In this document: piece by piece, positions 8,892 to 15,355 of the stretch
Layout: every line of letters begins with the position of its first letter
Position numbering within the stretch: the first letter of the stretch is position 1
Source: a virus
IMG/VR virus record: IMGVR_UViG_3300027898_000019
Span: 1-39,318 of that record
Length of the DNA: 39,318 nucleotides
Strand: one strand, 5' to 3'
The notes under the pieces: generated by a model
Databases searched by the model: none
Told to the model about the DNA's origin: nothing
The model's input: the letters and a program-made list of their open reading frames with translations, nothing else
Made by a program: the position numbers and the translations under genes

Positions 8892-9134
8892 GTGGACAAA
8901 AAGGCGATTGCGCCTGATTTATGGATGATGACGGCCCGGCAGCTTGCGGAAAGCGCGGCTGCCGAGATCGTCAAGAGGTCATCCCGTATTGTAGGGAAAG
9001 GGCCTTTCACATATGATCGCAGGATTGACCTTTACCGGGAAATGGTGGTTAAGGATCCGATCATGAAGATGGATGCGAAGGTCCGGGTGCGCGTCCGGTT
9101 CACCGTGGAGACCCCGCCATATTCGGAGAGCTAG
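8892..9134 (+). CDS. Unknown 80-residue basic protein
   Basis: GTG start placed directly after the previous stop. The protein is soluble and basic, with a C-terminal beta-rich stretch (AKVRVRVRFTVETPP). It is followed 2 bases later by the SprT-like gene, so the two are probably co-translated. No family recognised. Confidence 0.55.
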   Translation: MDKKAIAPDLWMMTARQLAESAAAEIVKRSSRIVGKGPFTYDRRIDLYREMVVKDPIMKMDAKVRVRVRFTVETPPYSES

Positions 9135-9136
9135 CC

Positions 9137-9529
9137 GTGCATCTGACTGCCGGTATTTTGCGCGCTACGTATGACCGGCTAAGGATGTTCAAGCCATTTA
9201 ACAGGTGGGATCTCCCGCCGGGCTCCAATATCAAGTTCACCATGGTCGAGTCCGTGGACTTCATCGCTAGGGCTTCCGACAAACCGCTGACCATCGAGTT
9301 TTCCAAGCCTAGATCATGGACGCTTGCAACGCTGGATAGGACTATGGCCCATGAAATGATCCATATCCGCCAGCTTGTTAAGGGGACGCTGGGAAAGTCG
9401 GAGGACAGCCACCACAACCGGGAGTTCCACAGGATGAGCCAGCCGATATGTAAAGAGCTAGAGTTCGCAGATATCAAGCCCAGAAAAGAAAAGCCATTCC
9501 AATTTGGTTCGACAAGCAGAAAGAGATAG
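9137..9529 (+). CDS. SprT-like zinc metalloprotease
   Basis: 130 residues from a GTG. The zinc-protease motif is HEMIH at residues 72-76 (in TMAHEMIHIRQL), with a downstream His cluster (HHNREFH, residues 92-98) to supply the third zinc ligand. The spacing and the helix after it fit SprT/Spartan-type peptidases. Such proteins can act on DNA-bound proteins; the phage role is unknown. The 3' end is followed, in the -1 frame, by an HNH-like reading frame that has no ordinary start codon (see 9541-9708), so the product may be extended by frameshifting. Confidence 0.75.
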   Translation: MHLTAGILRATYDRLRMFKPFNRWDLPPGSNIKFTMVESVDFIARASDKPLTIEFSKPRSWTLATLDRTMAHEMIHIRQLVKGTLGKSEDSHHNREFHRMSQPICKELEFADIKPRKEKPFQFGSTSRKR

Positions 9530-9540
9530 AGGTTTACGCT

Positions 9541-9708
9541 TTGGCGGACAGGCTAACCAAGGAAACTGGGGTACAGCATGAGGTAGATCATATCGTCCCA
9601 TTGATTAGCGATAAGGTCTGCGGTCTTCATTGGCACGGAAACCTTCGTGCCATTCCACGGAAAGAAAACAGGAAAAAAACCAATAGGCATTGGCCGGATA
9701 TGCCGTGA
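9541..9708 (+). CDS. HNH-like domain in the -1 frame behind SprT
   Basis: From a TTG at 9541, with GAGG 8 bases before it, this frame encodes 55 residues containing HEVDHIVPLISDKVCGLH, WHGNLRAIP and KENRKKTNR, an HNH-like signature. Family-like sequence continues upstream in the same frame to about 9460 (KAIPIWFDKQKEIEVYALAD), but no ATG, GTG, CTG or TTG exists there. Either translation begins at the TTG, or ribosomes enter from the SprT gene by -1 slippage at an A-AAG site near 9490, giving a SprT-HNH fusion, or a base was lost. The stop overlaps the next ATG (TGATG), which suggests this frame is translated. Confidence 0.6.
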   Translation: MADRLTKETGVQHEVDHIVPLISDKVCGLHWHGNLRAIPRKENRKKTNRHWPDMP

Positions 9709-9962
9709 TGATCTACTTTCTGGCATGGGGAGCCTCGGTCGGCTTGGTGTTCCTCAAAAGTTTCCAGCAGCAATCAGTGACCTATGAGCGATTCCGCTGG
9801 ATTCCCCCGGCATCCTACGGTCTGGCAGCTTTCGAGCTATACCTATGGTCCCGTGCCCCTACCGCTAACTGGAAGATATGGGCGGCGATAGGAACCGGGG
9901 CGTGGATGGGGAGTATAGGGGCGATTTTGCTGCATAAGCGGCTCAGGACTTCAACTCCCTGA
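9708..9962 (+). CDS. Small membrane protein, three hydrophobic segments
   Basis: 84 residues from an ATG overlapping the upstream stop (TGATG). Hydrophobic segments lie at about residues 2-18, 36-48 and 58-75. It is the last rightward gene of the late block and ends 20 bases inside the convergent leftward gene at 9943-10095. No obvious terminator lies between the two. Function unknown. Confidence 0.6.
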   Translation: MIYFLAWGASVGLVFLKSFQQQSVTYERFRWIPPASYGLAAFELYLWSRAPTANWKIWAAIGTGAWMGSIGAILLHKRLRTSTP

Positions 9963-10095
9963 TCGCCTTAGCGAACTCATCCCGCGTGCTGCCGATGTCC
10001 TTTTCGGTCTGCTCGATGAGGCGAGCGGCGGCTTCGAGGCCGTCGTTATGTGCCCACACGATTTCTTGCTGGAACTCGTCATAGGTCATCTGCAT
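9943..10095 (-). CDS. 50-residue helical protein, last gene of the leftward operon
   Basis: ATG overlapping the stop of the upstream gene (TAATG), preceded by a GGAGGG site. The product is acidic and helical (about residues 5-48), without cysteines or membrane segments. It overlaps the 3' end of the convergent membrane-protein gene by 20 bases. No family recognised. Confidence 0.65.
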   Translation of the reverse strand: MQMTYDEFQQEIVWAHNDGLEAAARLIEQTEKDIGSTRDEFAKAIRELKS

Positions 10096-10517
10096 TACGA
10101 TCCCTCCTTGCTCTTCAGTGCGCCGACAACTTCCTCGATTGCGGCCTCTAGCTCGTGGACTTGCGGCACAGGACAGGTTCCAATATCAACCAAAGCTCCG
10201 GATAGCCGCGACGCGAAGATGTGGATATCGTCAACCAGCTTCCTCGCCATCGCCTTCTCGTATTCGACTGCCTTCGCCTGTAGCACCGCGTTATGCTGCT
10301 CTTGCGCGAGCTCGAGAGAGGCGATGCGGGAGCGGAGGGAGGCATTCTCTTGCTCTAGGCGCGCGTAGTTCGCTTCCACCAACTCGCGTCCGCTCATCAT
10401 GGATGCTGTTTTGAGCGGTGGCTTCGGGCACGGCCCGCTGTAGCCGTGGAACTTGAACATTTCCTCCCCGAGCGGCATCGGCTCGCCGCAGAGGTCGCAC
10501 TTTCCGTATTCGCTCAC
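10095..10517 (-). CDS. Zinc-knuckle/coiled-coil protein, unknown
   Basis: 140 residues from a GTG overlapping the preceding stop (GTGA). The N terminus carries CDLCGEPM and a later PCPKPP, which together could bind zinc. Residues 45-95 form a coiled coil (LEQENASLRSRIASLELAQ). This layout is common in early-region accessory proteins of phages. Function unknown. Confidence 0.65.
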   Translation of the reverse strand: MSEYGKCDLCGEPMPLGEEMFKFHGYSGPCPKPPLKTASMMSGRELVEANYARLEQENASLRSRIASLELAQEQHNAVLQAKAVEYEKAMARKLVDDIHIFASRLSGALVDIGTCPVPQVHELEAAIEEVVGALKSKEGS

Positions 10518-11473
10518 TTCGGCGTCTCCTTCGCGGCAAGGGCGGCGCGGGCGATGTCCGCGTTGCTCATTAGGTTGTCTGCTGGTTGTCGTAGTCCGGC
10601 TACGATTTCCAGCGCATATCGAAGCCTGTCCCGCTCGGCCTCTAGCTCACGGCAGCGGGATTCTGCGGCTTCGGTGCGCTCCAACCATCGGGAAAAGTTG
10701 AACTTCTTCTCCAACTCCTCAATCCGCTCCGCCTCGGGGGAGGGGTGGGCTTCTTTGACGGCTTCAAGCGCTTCCTCAAATTCATCCCAGTAGTCCTGCG
10801 GCGCACCTCGCCCCATGCCGTCGGGGAAGTCGTACTCCTCGGCTTCAGAAGAAAGGCGTTCGCAAGCGGCGATTAACTTCGCCACCGGAGCAGCCTTCGC
10901 CTCGGGCTGCGCTGCGGGGACAACACCGGCGCATCCTGAGAACGGAGCGACTCCTGCCGTAGCCATGAACGCAACCGATTCTCCGATTGCAGATTGCGAG
11001 TTGGGTGGAATGACCGGGCACGAACAGGTGAGAATGTGGCACCCGCTCATTATTCCTGCTTGGCACCGCTTCCAAACCGCCTCCCCCTGCGCTGCGGGTG
11101 GGGGAGGGACGCTGAGTTCTCGGACTTCTCTCCAAGCAGCGCACGAAGCACAGGCAGACTTCGGCTTCATCCCGCCATAGCAGCAGATCCCAACCGCCTC
11201 CCCCTGCACCGCAGGCGCTTCCTCGGCCATCATTGCTCGTATCCTCGTGCGTGCCTGCGCAATATGCTCTCTCATCGCCGGGTCCTTCTCAAGTTCTGCC
11301 ACAAACTCGTCGATCCCGATGGTGTTCGGCAACTCCGCAGGCGCTTCCTCCGGGGTGGAGAGAAACTTCCTCGTGCCTTCAATCATGGCCTTCCAGTTGG
11401 TGCCCCACGTTTCATGCGTGGACTCTTCTGCCGCCACGCACCATGCTTCCAGCAACCTCCGAGCTTCGTTCAT
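10514..11473 (-). CDS. 319-residue low-complexity accessory protein, unknown
   Basis: Starts at an ATG with AAAGGAG in front. It contains two related blocks, EEAPAVQGEAVGICCYGG and PPPAAQGEAVWKRC, and Cys-rich stretches near residues 95-115 and 145-160. The C-terminal third is a charged coiled coil (AERIEELEKKF, RELEAERDRL). The composition is similar to Ea22-like early proteins of lambdoid phages, but the resemblance is weak and I do not assign the family. Confidence 0.6.
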   Translation of the reverse strand: MNEARRLLEAWCVAAEESTHETWGTNWKAMIEGTRKFLSTPEEAPAELPNTIGIDEFVAELEKDPAMREHIAQARTRIRAMMAEEAPAVQGEAVGICCYGGMKPKSACASCAAWREVRELSVPPPPAAQGEAVWKRCQAGIMSGCHILTCSCPVIPPNSQSAIGESVAFMATAGVAPFSGCAGVVPAAQPEAKAAPVAKLIAACERLSSEAEEYDFPDGMGRGAPQDYWDEFEEALEAVKEAHPSPEAERIEELEKKFNFSRWLERTEAAESRCRELEAERDRLRYALEIVAGLRQPADNLMSNADIARAALAAKETPK

Positions 11474-11769
11474 TGCGGCTCCTTTCCTGCGATTTCCTCT
11501 GCGCGGCGGATGATCGCGGCGGCGCACTGATCCACCCACCCGCGAGCGAACGCAGCGGCGATGCTTTCATTGCCAGCCGTTTGCTCGTTCTGTGCCTCGC
11601 ACACCTTAGCCGCCTCACGCATCCCGGCCACGAACGCAGCGCGGCGGATGTCGCAGACCAACTTGTTTACGCCTGCATCCAGCATCCAGCCTTCCGGCAG
11701 CGGCACAATCTCTTCTAGGTTCATTCCTTGCTCCTCATGGATCTCGCAGACGCGCCACGCACGCCTCAT
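11470..11769 (-). CDS. Unknown 99-residue protein
   Basis: The ATG overlaps the upstream stop (ATGA). A second in-frame ATG at 11724, also with a GAGGAG site, would give an 84-residue product (MNLEEIVPLPEGW). The middle and C-terminal parts are helical with conserved-looking Arg/Ala/Glu (FVAGMREAAKVCEAQ). No family recognised. Confidence 0.6.
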   Translation of the reverse strand: MRRAWRVCEIHEEQGMNLEEIVPLPEGWMLDAGVNKLVCDIRRAAFVAGMREAAKVCEAQNEQTAGNESIAAAFARGWVDQCAAAIIRRAEEIAGKEPQ

Positions 11770-11942
11770 TCCTTACTCCTTGCGATCTCTTCGCGGATGA
11801 TCTGGCGGATTCGGTCCTCGGTGAGCGCGGAAGGCATGTGCAGCCACGCATGCTCTGTCCATTGCCTACCGGGGATCGGCTCCTGACACTTCTCGCAGTA
11901 CATATACCAATTGCTCGCGCTACCCCCATGCTCGACTGTCAT
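11766..11942 (-). CDS. 58-residue CxxC protein
   Basis: ATG overlaps the methyltransferase stop (ATGA) and its own stop overlaps the next start. The protein has one CxxC pair (YCEKCQEP, about residues 15-18) and a helical C terminus (EDRIRQIIREEIA). Its first 13 bases, ATGACAGTCGAGC, are identical to the first 13 of the methyltransferase gene. Function unknown; a second zinc-binding pair is not visible, so dimerisation or a non-zinc role is possible. Confidence 0.65.
   Translation of the reverse strand: MTVEHGGSASNWYMYCEKCQEPIPGRQWTEHAWLHMPSALTEDRIRQIIREEIARSKE
11930..11942. repeat. 13-bp direct repeat at the 3' end of the methyltransferase gene
   Basis: GCTCGACTGTCAT on the plus strand, which is the first 13 bases of the CxxC-protein gene read leftward. 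The identical sequence occurs at 12580-12592 at the start of the methyltransferase gene. The repeats delimit the methyltransferase gene almost exactly, which suggests gain or loss by short-repeat recombination. Confidence 0.75.
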
Positions 11943-12592
11943 GCGAACATCCTTTGCTGGCGTTGCGCGCGCTCGATCCGTTCGTAAGCGATGTCAAAAT
12001 ACTTCGGCTCGATTTCGATACCGATGAATTTGCGGCCAAGGTTCATGCAGGCGACTCCCACCGACCCGCTACCCATGTACGGATCGAGGATCGTTTGCGA
12101 CTCCGGCAAATACTTGACGCACCATTCGTATAGGGCAACAGGTCTTTCGCACGGATGATCGGACTCCGCTTGATGGGTTACTGTGAAGTTCGTCCACGGA
12201 ATCCTGACAATCTCTGTTTTCTGGAAGTGCGTGCAGCTGGCAATGTCCGCCTTGCTGAAATTCGGCATTGATTGAGCCTTGTCCCACACAATTGCCCCCC
12301 CGCGATCCTCAAAGCAATTGAAGAAGTTTGCTCCCCATACGATCCGGTGCTTGGAAATTTGCTGGATCAATCGGAAGAACTCAGGCGGCGGGGGATGGTC
12401 ATTCCATTCAACCTTCTTCCCTTTGGCCGCTCCGCGCCCCATCAACCTGCCGGTTGACTGGACAAAGTTCCCGACCCCAAATGGAGGATCAGTAATCACC
12501 GCATCCACGTTAGGAAGCATCGGCAGAATCTCCATGCAATCGCCCAGGTACAGCGTCGCATTGCCGATGACCTCCCGACGCTCGACTGTCAT
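11939..12592 (-). CDS. DNA N6-adenine/N4-cytosine methyltransferase
   Basis: 217 residues, preceded by a GGAGG site. Catalytic motif IV is DPPF (residues 35-38, in VITDPPFGVG) and the AdoMet-binding motif is DPYMGSGS (170-177), in the order typical of the N6_N4 (beta-class) family. No partner restriction enzyme is visible, so it is a lone methylase that may protect phage DNA or alter timing. The gene is bounded by identical 13-bp direct repeats (11930-11942 and 12580-12592), each forming the start of an ORF. Confidence 0.88.
   Translation of the reverse strand: MTVERREVIGNATLYLGDCMEILPMLPNVDAVITDPPFGVGNFVQSTGRLMGRGAAKGKKVEWNDHPPPPEFFRLIQQISKHRIVWGANFFNCFEDRGGAIVWDKAQSMPNFSKADIASCTHFQKTEIVRIPWTNFTVTHQAESDHPCERPVALYEWCVKYLPESQTILDPYMGSGSVGVACMNLGRKFIGIEIEPKYFDIAYERIERAQRQQRMFA
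12580..12592. repeat. 13-bp direct repeat at the 5' end of the methyltransferase gene
   Basis: The partner of the repeat at 11930-11942. Read leftward it is the first 13 bases of the methyltransferase gene, including its ATG. Confidence 0.75.
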
Positions 12593-12617
12593 TCACGGCC
12601 TCCAATATGCTGCGGGT

Positions 12618-12668
12618 TCATTCTGCGGAGCGCAGGGGGCGGTGCACCTCGAACAGGTCGGGGGTCAT
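12618..12668 (-). CDS. Possible 16-residue minigene
   Basis: A very short ORF (MTPDLFEVHRPLRSAE) whose ATG overlaps the stop of the secreted protein gene. Its stop in turn overlaps another 10-codon ORF at 12589-12621, whose stop overlaps the methyltransferase start. The chain could keep ribosomes on the message by translational coupling. Support is only the overlap pattern; both may be chance. Confidence 0.25.
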   Translation of the reverse strand: MTPDLFEVHRPLRSAE

Positions 12669-12988
12669 GTCTGCGGCCCGTCCGCCTTGGACTTGCGCAT
12701 CATTTCTTCGCCTGCATCGCCTAATTTGCAGGCCTCCACGTTGTACATGTACTCGGTGCCGTCCGACCACCGAACGTGAAGCTTGCCATAGGCAAAATCC
12801 CAACACCCGCGCAATACCTGTCCCTCATTGCTGGTTGTATAAAAGAGACGGCTATTGACTGCGCATTCCGGGACCTTTTCGTCCGTTGCCACCATCAGGG
12901 TATTCATCTTGTTGGCGCACAGTAGGATCTGTCCTGCCTGGGCAGAACCAAAAGCGAGGGCAAGTGTCATAGCTAGAGCGCGTTTCAT
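12665..12988 (-). CDS. Small exported protein
   Basis: 107 residues. A typical signal peptide is present: a basic start (MKRA), a hydrophobic core (LAMTLALAFGSA) and an AQA cleavage site near residue 18. The mature part has four cysteines (LLCANK, ECAV, GCWDF, EACKL) and Trp/Tyr/Asp residues, suggesting a small periplasmic disulphide-bonded domain. A phage-encoded periplasmic protein expressed early could be involved in superinfection exclusion; that is only inference. Confidence 0.7.
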   Translation of the reverse strand: MKRALAMTLALAFGSAQAGQILLCANKMNTLMVATDEKVPECAVNSRLFYTTSNEGQVLRGCWDFAYGKLHVRWSDGTEYMYNVEACKLGDAGEEMMRKSKADGPQT

Positions 12989-13206
12989 CGTCCTGGTCCT
13001 TTCCAGCAGGAAACCGTTCCGTCCTGAAGATCCATGTAGGCTACCGATCCCTTATCCCTGCACTCGGCAGCCATCTTTTCATTATGGGCAAATACGATAG
13101 CGATTCCATCGTTCTTGCCGACCCAGTTACCCCACGCAAACCCTATGCATAGGGTAATTAAGCCGACAATGAAGCCCATGGTGATGATCCCGGTTTCCTC
13201 TTTCAT
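12985..13206 (-). CDS. 73-residue single-TM protein
   Basis: The ATG overlaps the stop of the upstream gene (ATGA). One membrane helix lies at about residues 9-29 (MGFIVGLITLCIGFAWG), with a polar C-terminal domain containing two cysteines. It overlaps the following signal-peptide protein gene by four bases; the two may work together in the envelope. No family recognised. Confidence 0.65.
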   Translation of the reverse strand: MKEETGIITMGFIVGLITLCIGFAWGNWVGKNDGIAIVFAHNEKMAAECRDKGSVAYMDLQDGTVSCWKGPGR

Positions 13207-13367
13207 CGCCAGTCTGCCGGTTCTAGCCTGCGGGCGGCGGCCTGGATCTGCTTATTTTGCTGCGCCAGGACGACGTGCAGGCGGTTATCCATGAACTCCA
13301 GCATCTGCTCCATCCGAGCGAGACGTTGGGCCATGGCAGAGAAAAGCTCCAGTTCATGCGCGGTCAT
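13203..13367 (-). CDS. 54-residue helical protein
   Basis: ATG overlapping the upstream stop and stop overlapping the next start, so it is part of the coupled chain. The protein is one long amphipathic helix (about residues 3-48, Met/Leu/Gln-rich), likely a coiled-coil dimer. Function unknown. Confidence 0.6.
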   Translation of the reverse strand: MTAHELELFSAMAQRLARMEQMLEFMDNRLHVVLAQQNKQIQAAARRLEPADWR

Positions 13368-13555
13368 GACACCACCTCAAGCTTCTTCTGCTCCGGGTCC
13401 GTGGTGAAGCTCACGGAGATGCCATCATAGGTGGTATGGCGGAAGTTGGTGATCCGCGTACCTTCCGGGAGAATGTCCATGATCGCTCCGAGGAGGATGC
13501 TTTCCACCACGGAATGCGAGAGCGTCATTGTGTTGGTGCCGGGGAACTTGTCCAT
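13364..13555 (-). CDS. Unknown 63-residue protein
   Basis: The start chosen is the ATG preceded by TGAGG, which gives MDKFPGTNTM; the longer ORF reaches back into the SSB gene. It appears to be a mixed alpha/beta domain (helix at VVESILLGAIM, strands in the C-terminal half). It lies 7 bases after the SSB stop, so a role near recombination is possible. No family recognised. Confidence 0.6.
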   Translation of the reverse strand: MDKFPGTNTMTLSHSVVESILLGAIMDILPEGTRITNFRHTTYDGISVSFTTDPEQKKLEVVS

Positions 13556-13562
13556 GTTGTCC

Positions 13563-13805
13563 TCAGAAAGGGATGTCCGAGTCGTCGTAATCGGCTTTTG
13601 CCGGGGCTGCTGGCTTCGCTGATGCATCCTTCGGGCGGAAAGACAGGGAGATGAACTTGCTGCCGTCCTTCCCCGTTTTCGTCCAACCGGATAGCCAGTA
13701 TTCGACCCCGGCTACCTCGCACTTGCCGGATAGGTTAGGGTCGGAATCCTTCTGCTTGCGGTCATTCTTTCCAAGTGTCCCGGAATTGGGATATTTGCTT
13801 GCCAT
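13563..13805 (-). CDS. Small single-stranded DNA-binding protein (SSB-like)
   Basis: 80 residues. A compact basic N-terminal domain with strands typical of a reduced OB fold (VEYWLSGWTKTGKDG, KFISLSFRPK) is followed by a Pro/Ala linker. The acidic tail DDSDIPF closely matches the bacterial SSB C-terminal tip that docks partner enzymes. It lies in the same operon as the ERF annealing protein, with start overlapping the previous stop (TAATG). It is shorter than normal SSB, so the OB fold must be minimal. Confidence 0.75.
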   Translation of the reverse strand: MASKYPNSGTLGKNDRKQKDSDPNLSGKCEVAGVEYWLSGWTKTGKDGSKFISLSFRPKDASAKPAAPAKADYDDSDIPF

Positions 13806-14134
13806 TACGTCACCTTTTCCATTGCTCTAGCGTTTGCATTCTGGCTCTGCCAGACCCTGATCTTTGCCTCTGCCGTCACCATCAACCACCGGAACTTCTC
13901 ATCCGCTTCCACCGCTTCCCGCAACGCCTCCAGGTGCATCTTGTAATCCGGGTGGGCGTATGCCTCGACTTCCTGTGCGTTGACGCTGGTAGCTGCGGAT
14001 TTCTTCATCAGGAGAGCCTTCAGCGTCTTGCGGTATTCCTCGATGTAGACCCGCTCTGCCCTGGCCTTGGCCGCTGGTACGGCAGACTTGGCTAGCCATT
14101 CCAGAACCTTGTCCAGGGAATCCTCGGTAATCAA
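13805..14134 (-). CDS. Helical protein between ERF and SSB, unknown
   Basis: 109 residues from a TTG that overlaps the ERF stop (TTGA). The apparent longer ORF upstream is only the ERF gene read in another frame. The sequence is helical with a recognisable pattern (KARAERVYIEEYRKTLKA, YKMHLEALREAVE, ANARAMEKV). Similar proteins accompany annealing proteins and SSB in other phages, as far as I recall, but have no firm function. Context suggests a recombination accessory role. Confidence 0.7.
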   Translation of the reverse strand: MITEDSLDKVLEWLAKSAVPAAKARAERVYIEEYRKTLKALLMKKSAATSVNAQEVEAYAHPDYKMHLEALREAVEADEKFRWLMVTAEAKIRVWQSQNANARAMEKVT

Positions 14135-14793
14135 GCCTGCCTCGCTGCTTTGAGTGCCGCGCGGACCTTGCTGTGAGGCCCTAGAAGGCCCCATAGAGCG
14201 ACTTTCTGGTCGGAGTCGAGGTTCTGTGCGTCCATGAACTTCAGAGCGTCCTGGATCTTCCCTTCCTCGCACAGAGCCACGATATCGGCAGCCATGGCGC
14301 GCAGGAACTCCATTTCCTCGGCAGGGACTTCTGCGGCAGCGGCGCGGACCGGGGTAATCGTCGGAACAACCTCGTGCGTCTGGTTTTCCGTGTCGTTGTC
14401 TCCCTCGGTCGGGATAACGAAGGTCTGGAAGGCGAAATTCTTGTAGGCCGAGGACATGGCCTTGTTGATAGCCTTGTCTCCCCGGTCCATCGCCTCGCCC
14501 ATGACCGTCACGACTGCATGAGAATCGTCCTCGATGCAGTGAAGGTGATACCGCATGGAGATTCGGCAATAGAACACCGCGCCGCCCTTCGCGGTTTGCC
14601 GTTCGCTGATCTCCTGTCCGAATAATTCCGGCAGGATTACCAGGCCATTCTTGGCAATGATCGGGGCCAGGGCGTTGTACACGTCATCGATGCCCCGGAA
14701 CTTGTAGTTGTCGAACTTGTTTTCTTGCGCCTTGCTGATGCCAATTTTGGCGATATCAGCCTGGACCGCATTGATAGCCTTGAATACTTTCAT
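14131..14793 (-). CDS. ERF-family single-strand annealing recombinase
   Basis: 220 residues. The N-terminal half has the ERF pattern: IAKIGISKAQENKFDNYKFR, then GIDDVYNALAPIIAKNGLVI, a central strand block (AVFYCRISMRYHL) and MGEAMDRGDKAINKAMSSAYKN near residue 105-125. The C-terminal ~70 residues after the PTITPV linker are an acidic helical domain. It anneals complementary strands and is probably the core of phage recombination and end-joining during replication or circularisation. Its start overlaps the upstream stop (ATGA). Confidence 0.88.
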   Translation of the reverse strand: MKVFKAINAVQADIAKIGISKAQENKFDNYKFRGIDDVYNALAPIIAKNGLVILPELFGQEISERQTAKGGAVFYCRISMRYHLHCIEDDSHAVVTVMGEAMDRGDKAINKAMSSAYKNFAFQTFVIPTEGDNDTENQTHEVVPTITPVRAAAAEVPAEEMEFLRAMAADIVALCEEGKIQDALKFMDAQNLDSDQKVALWGLLGPHSKVRAALKAARQA

Positions 14794-15044
14794 AGTCCCA
14801 TGTCCTCGATCATTCGTTCGATGGAATCGTCATCCCACTTCTTGATATCCGTGGGCATCCAGTCTGTGTATCCCTTGGGACGGATCATCACTTCCCGGAC
14901 CTCGACCTCGTTCGGGTCTGCGGGAGCCCAGCCATCGGGAGGGCCGCCAGTGATCGCGGGGGATCCGGGAGTGAAATCGAACGTCACCTGAAGCTCGATG
15001 TCATCCCAGAGGAAGGTTTCGACGCAGCCGTATTCCGTCCTCAT
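14790..15044 (-). CDS. Unknown 84-residue acidic protein
   Basis: The ATG overlaps the upstream stop (ATGA) and the stop overlaps the ERF start. It looks like a small beta-rich domain (FLWDDIELQVTFDF) with an acidic C-terminal helix (DDDSIERMIEDMG). No family recognised; co-translation with ERF suggests early expression. Confidence 0.65.
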   Translation of the reverse strand: MRTEYGCVETFLWDDIELQVTFDFTPGSPAITGGPPDGWAPADPNEVEVREVMIRPKGYTDWMPTDIKKWDDDSIERMIEDMGL

Positions 15045-15283
15045 TGCTGCACCTTGGCGAGAGCGGCATTCGCCATCGAAACGGCTGCGGCAGCATCAGC
15101 GCGAAGCAGGTAGCAGGCCATGGGATTTTCCGATCCGGTGAATTGAACCGGTTGAGTAAGGGCCGCAGTCATAGCCTTGATGGCTACAAGAAGTTCGTTG
15201 CGGTCCTGCTTTGCTTTCTCAAAATCAAATGCGATGCCCGGGTATCCTTCGCAACCGCATTGCGGGGTGTGCTGAGTGGTCAT
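15041..15283 (-). CDS. First gene of the ERF operon, 80-residue unknown protein
   Basis: The start chosen has AGGAGAAC just upstream and gives MTTQHTPQCGCEGYPG. The ORF continues upstream to a TTG at 15355, but that part is the promoter/operator and should not be translated. The N terminus has a CGCEGYPG segment; the rest is helical (KAKQDRNELLVAIKAM). It is 37 bases downstream of the predicted transcription start near 15320. Function unknown. Confidence 0.65.
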   Translation of the reverse strand: MTTQHTPQCGCEGYPGIAFDFEKAKQDRNELLVAIKAMTAALTQPVQFTGSENPMACYLLRADAAAAVSMANAALAKVQQ

Positions 15284-15313
15284 TTCGTTCTCCTGTCTAT
15301 GTTGCATGAGGGG

Positions 15314-15355
15314 TGGTACGGGACGAACAGTAGCCCGTCTATTGACAGTTGTCAA
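15314..15355 (-). promoter_or_regulatory. Early leftward promoter with palindromic operator, copy 2
   Basis: Read leftward: TTGACA (15355-15350), a 17-base spacer, TACTGT (15332-15327), then TCGTCC. The first 14 bases are the palindrome TTGACAACTGTCAA (15355-15342). The spacing and the TCGTCC tail are the same as at 16845-16880. It overlaps the last five codons and stop of the TROVE gene and should start transcription near 15320, ahead of the ERF/SSB operon. Confidence 0.8.

Noticed and set aside
9940-10100. Terminator between the convergent late and early blocks
   Set aside because: Genes overlap by 20 bases and no hairpin with a T-run is present.
14135-14569. N-terminal extension of the 109-residue gene between ERF and SSB
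   Set aside because: This part is the ERF gene read in another frame and is Arg/Gly-rich nonsense; the TTG overlapping the ERF stop is a better start.
15284-15355. Longer N terminus of the 80-residue gene from TTG at 15355
   Set aside because: These bases are the promoter, operator and untranslated leader; the ATG at 15283 has its own ribosome site.
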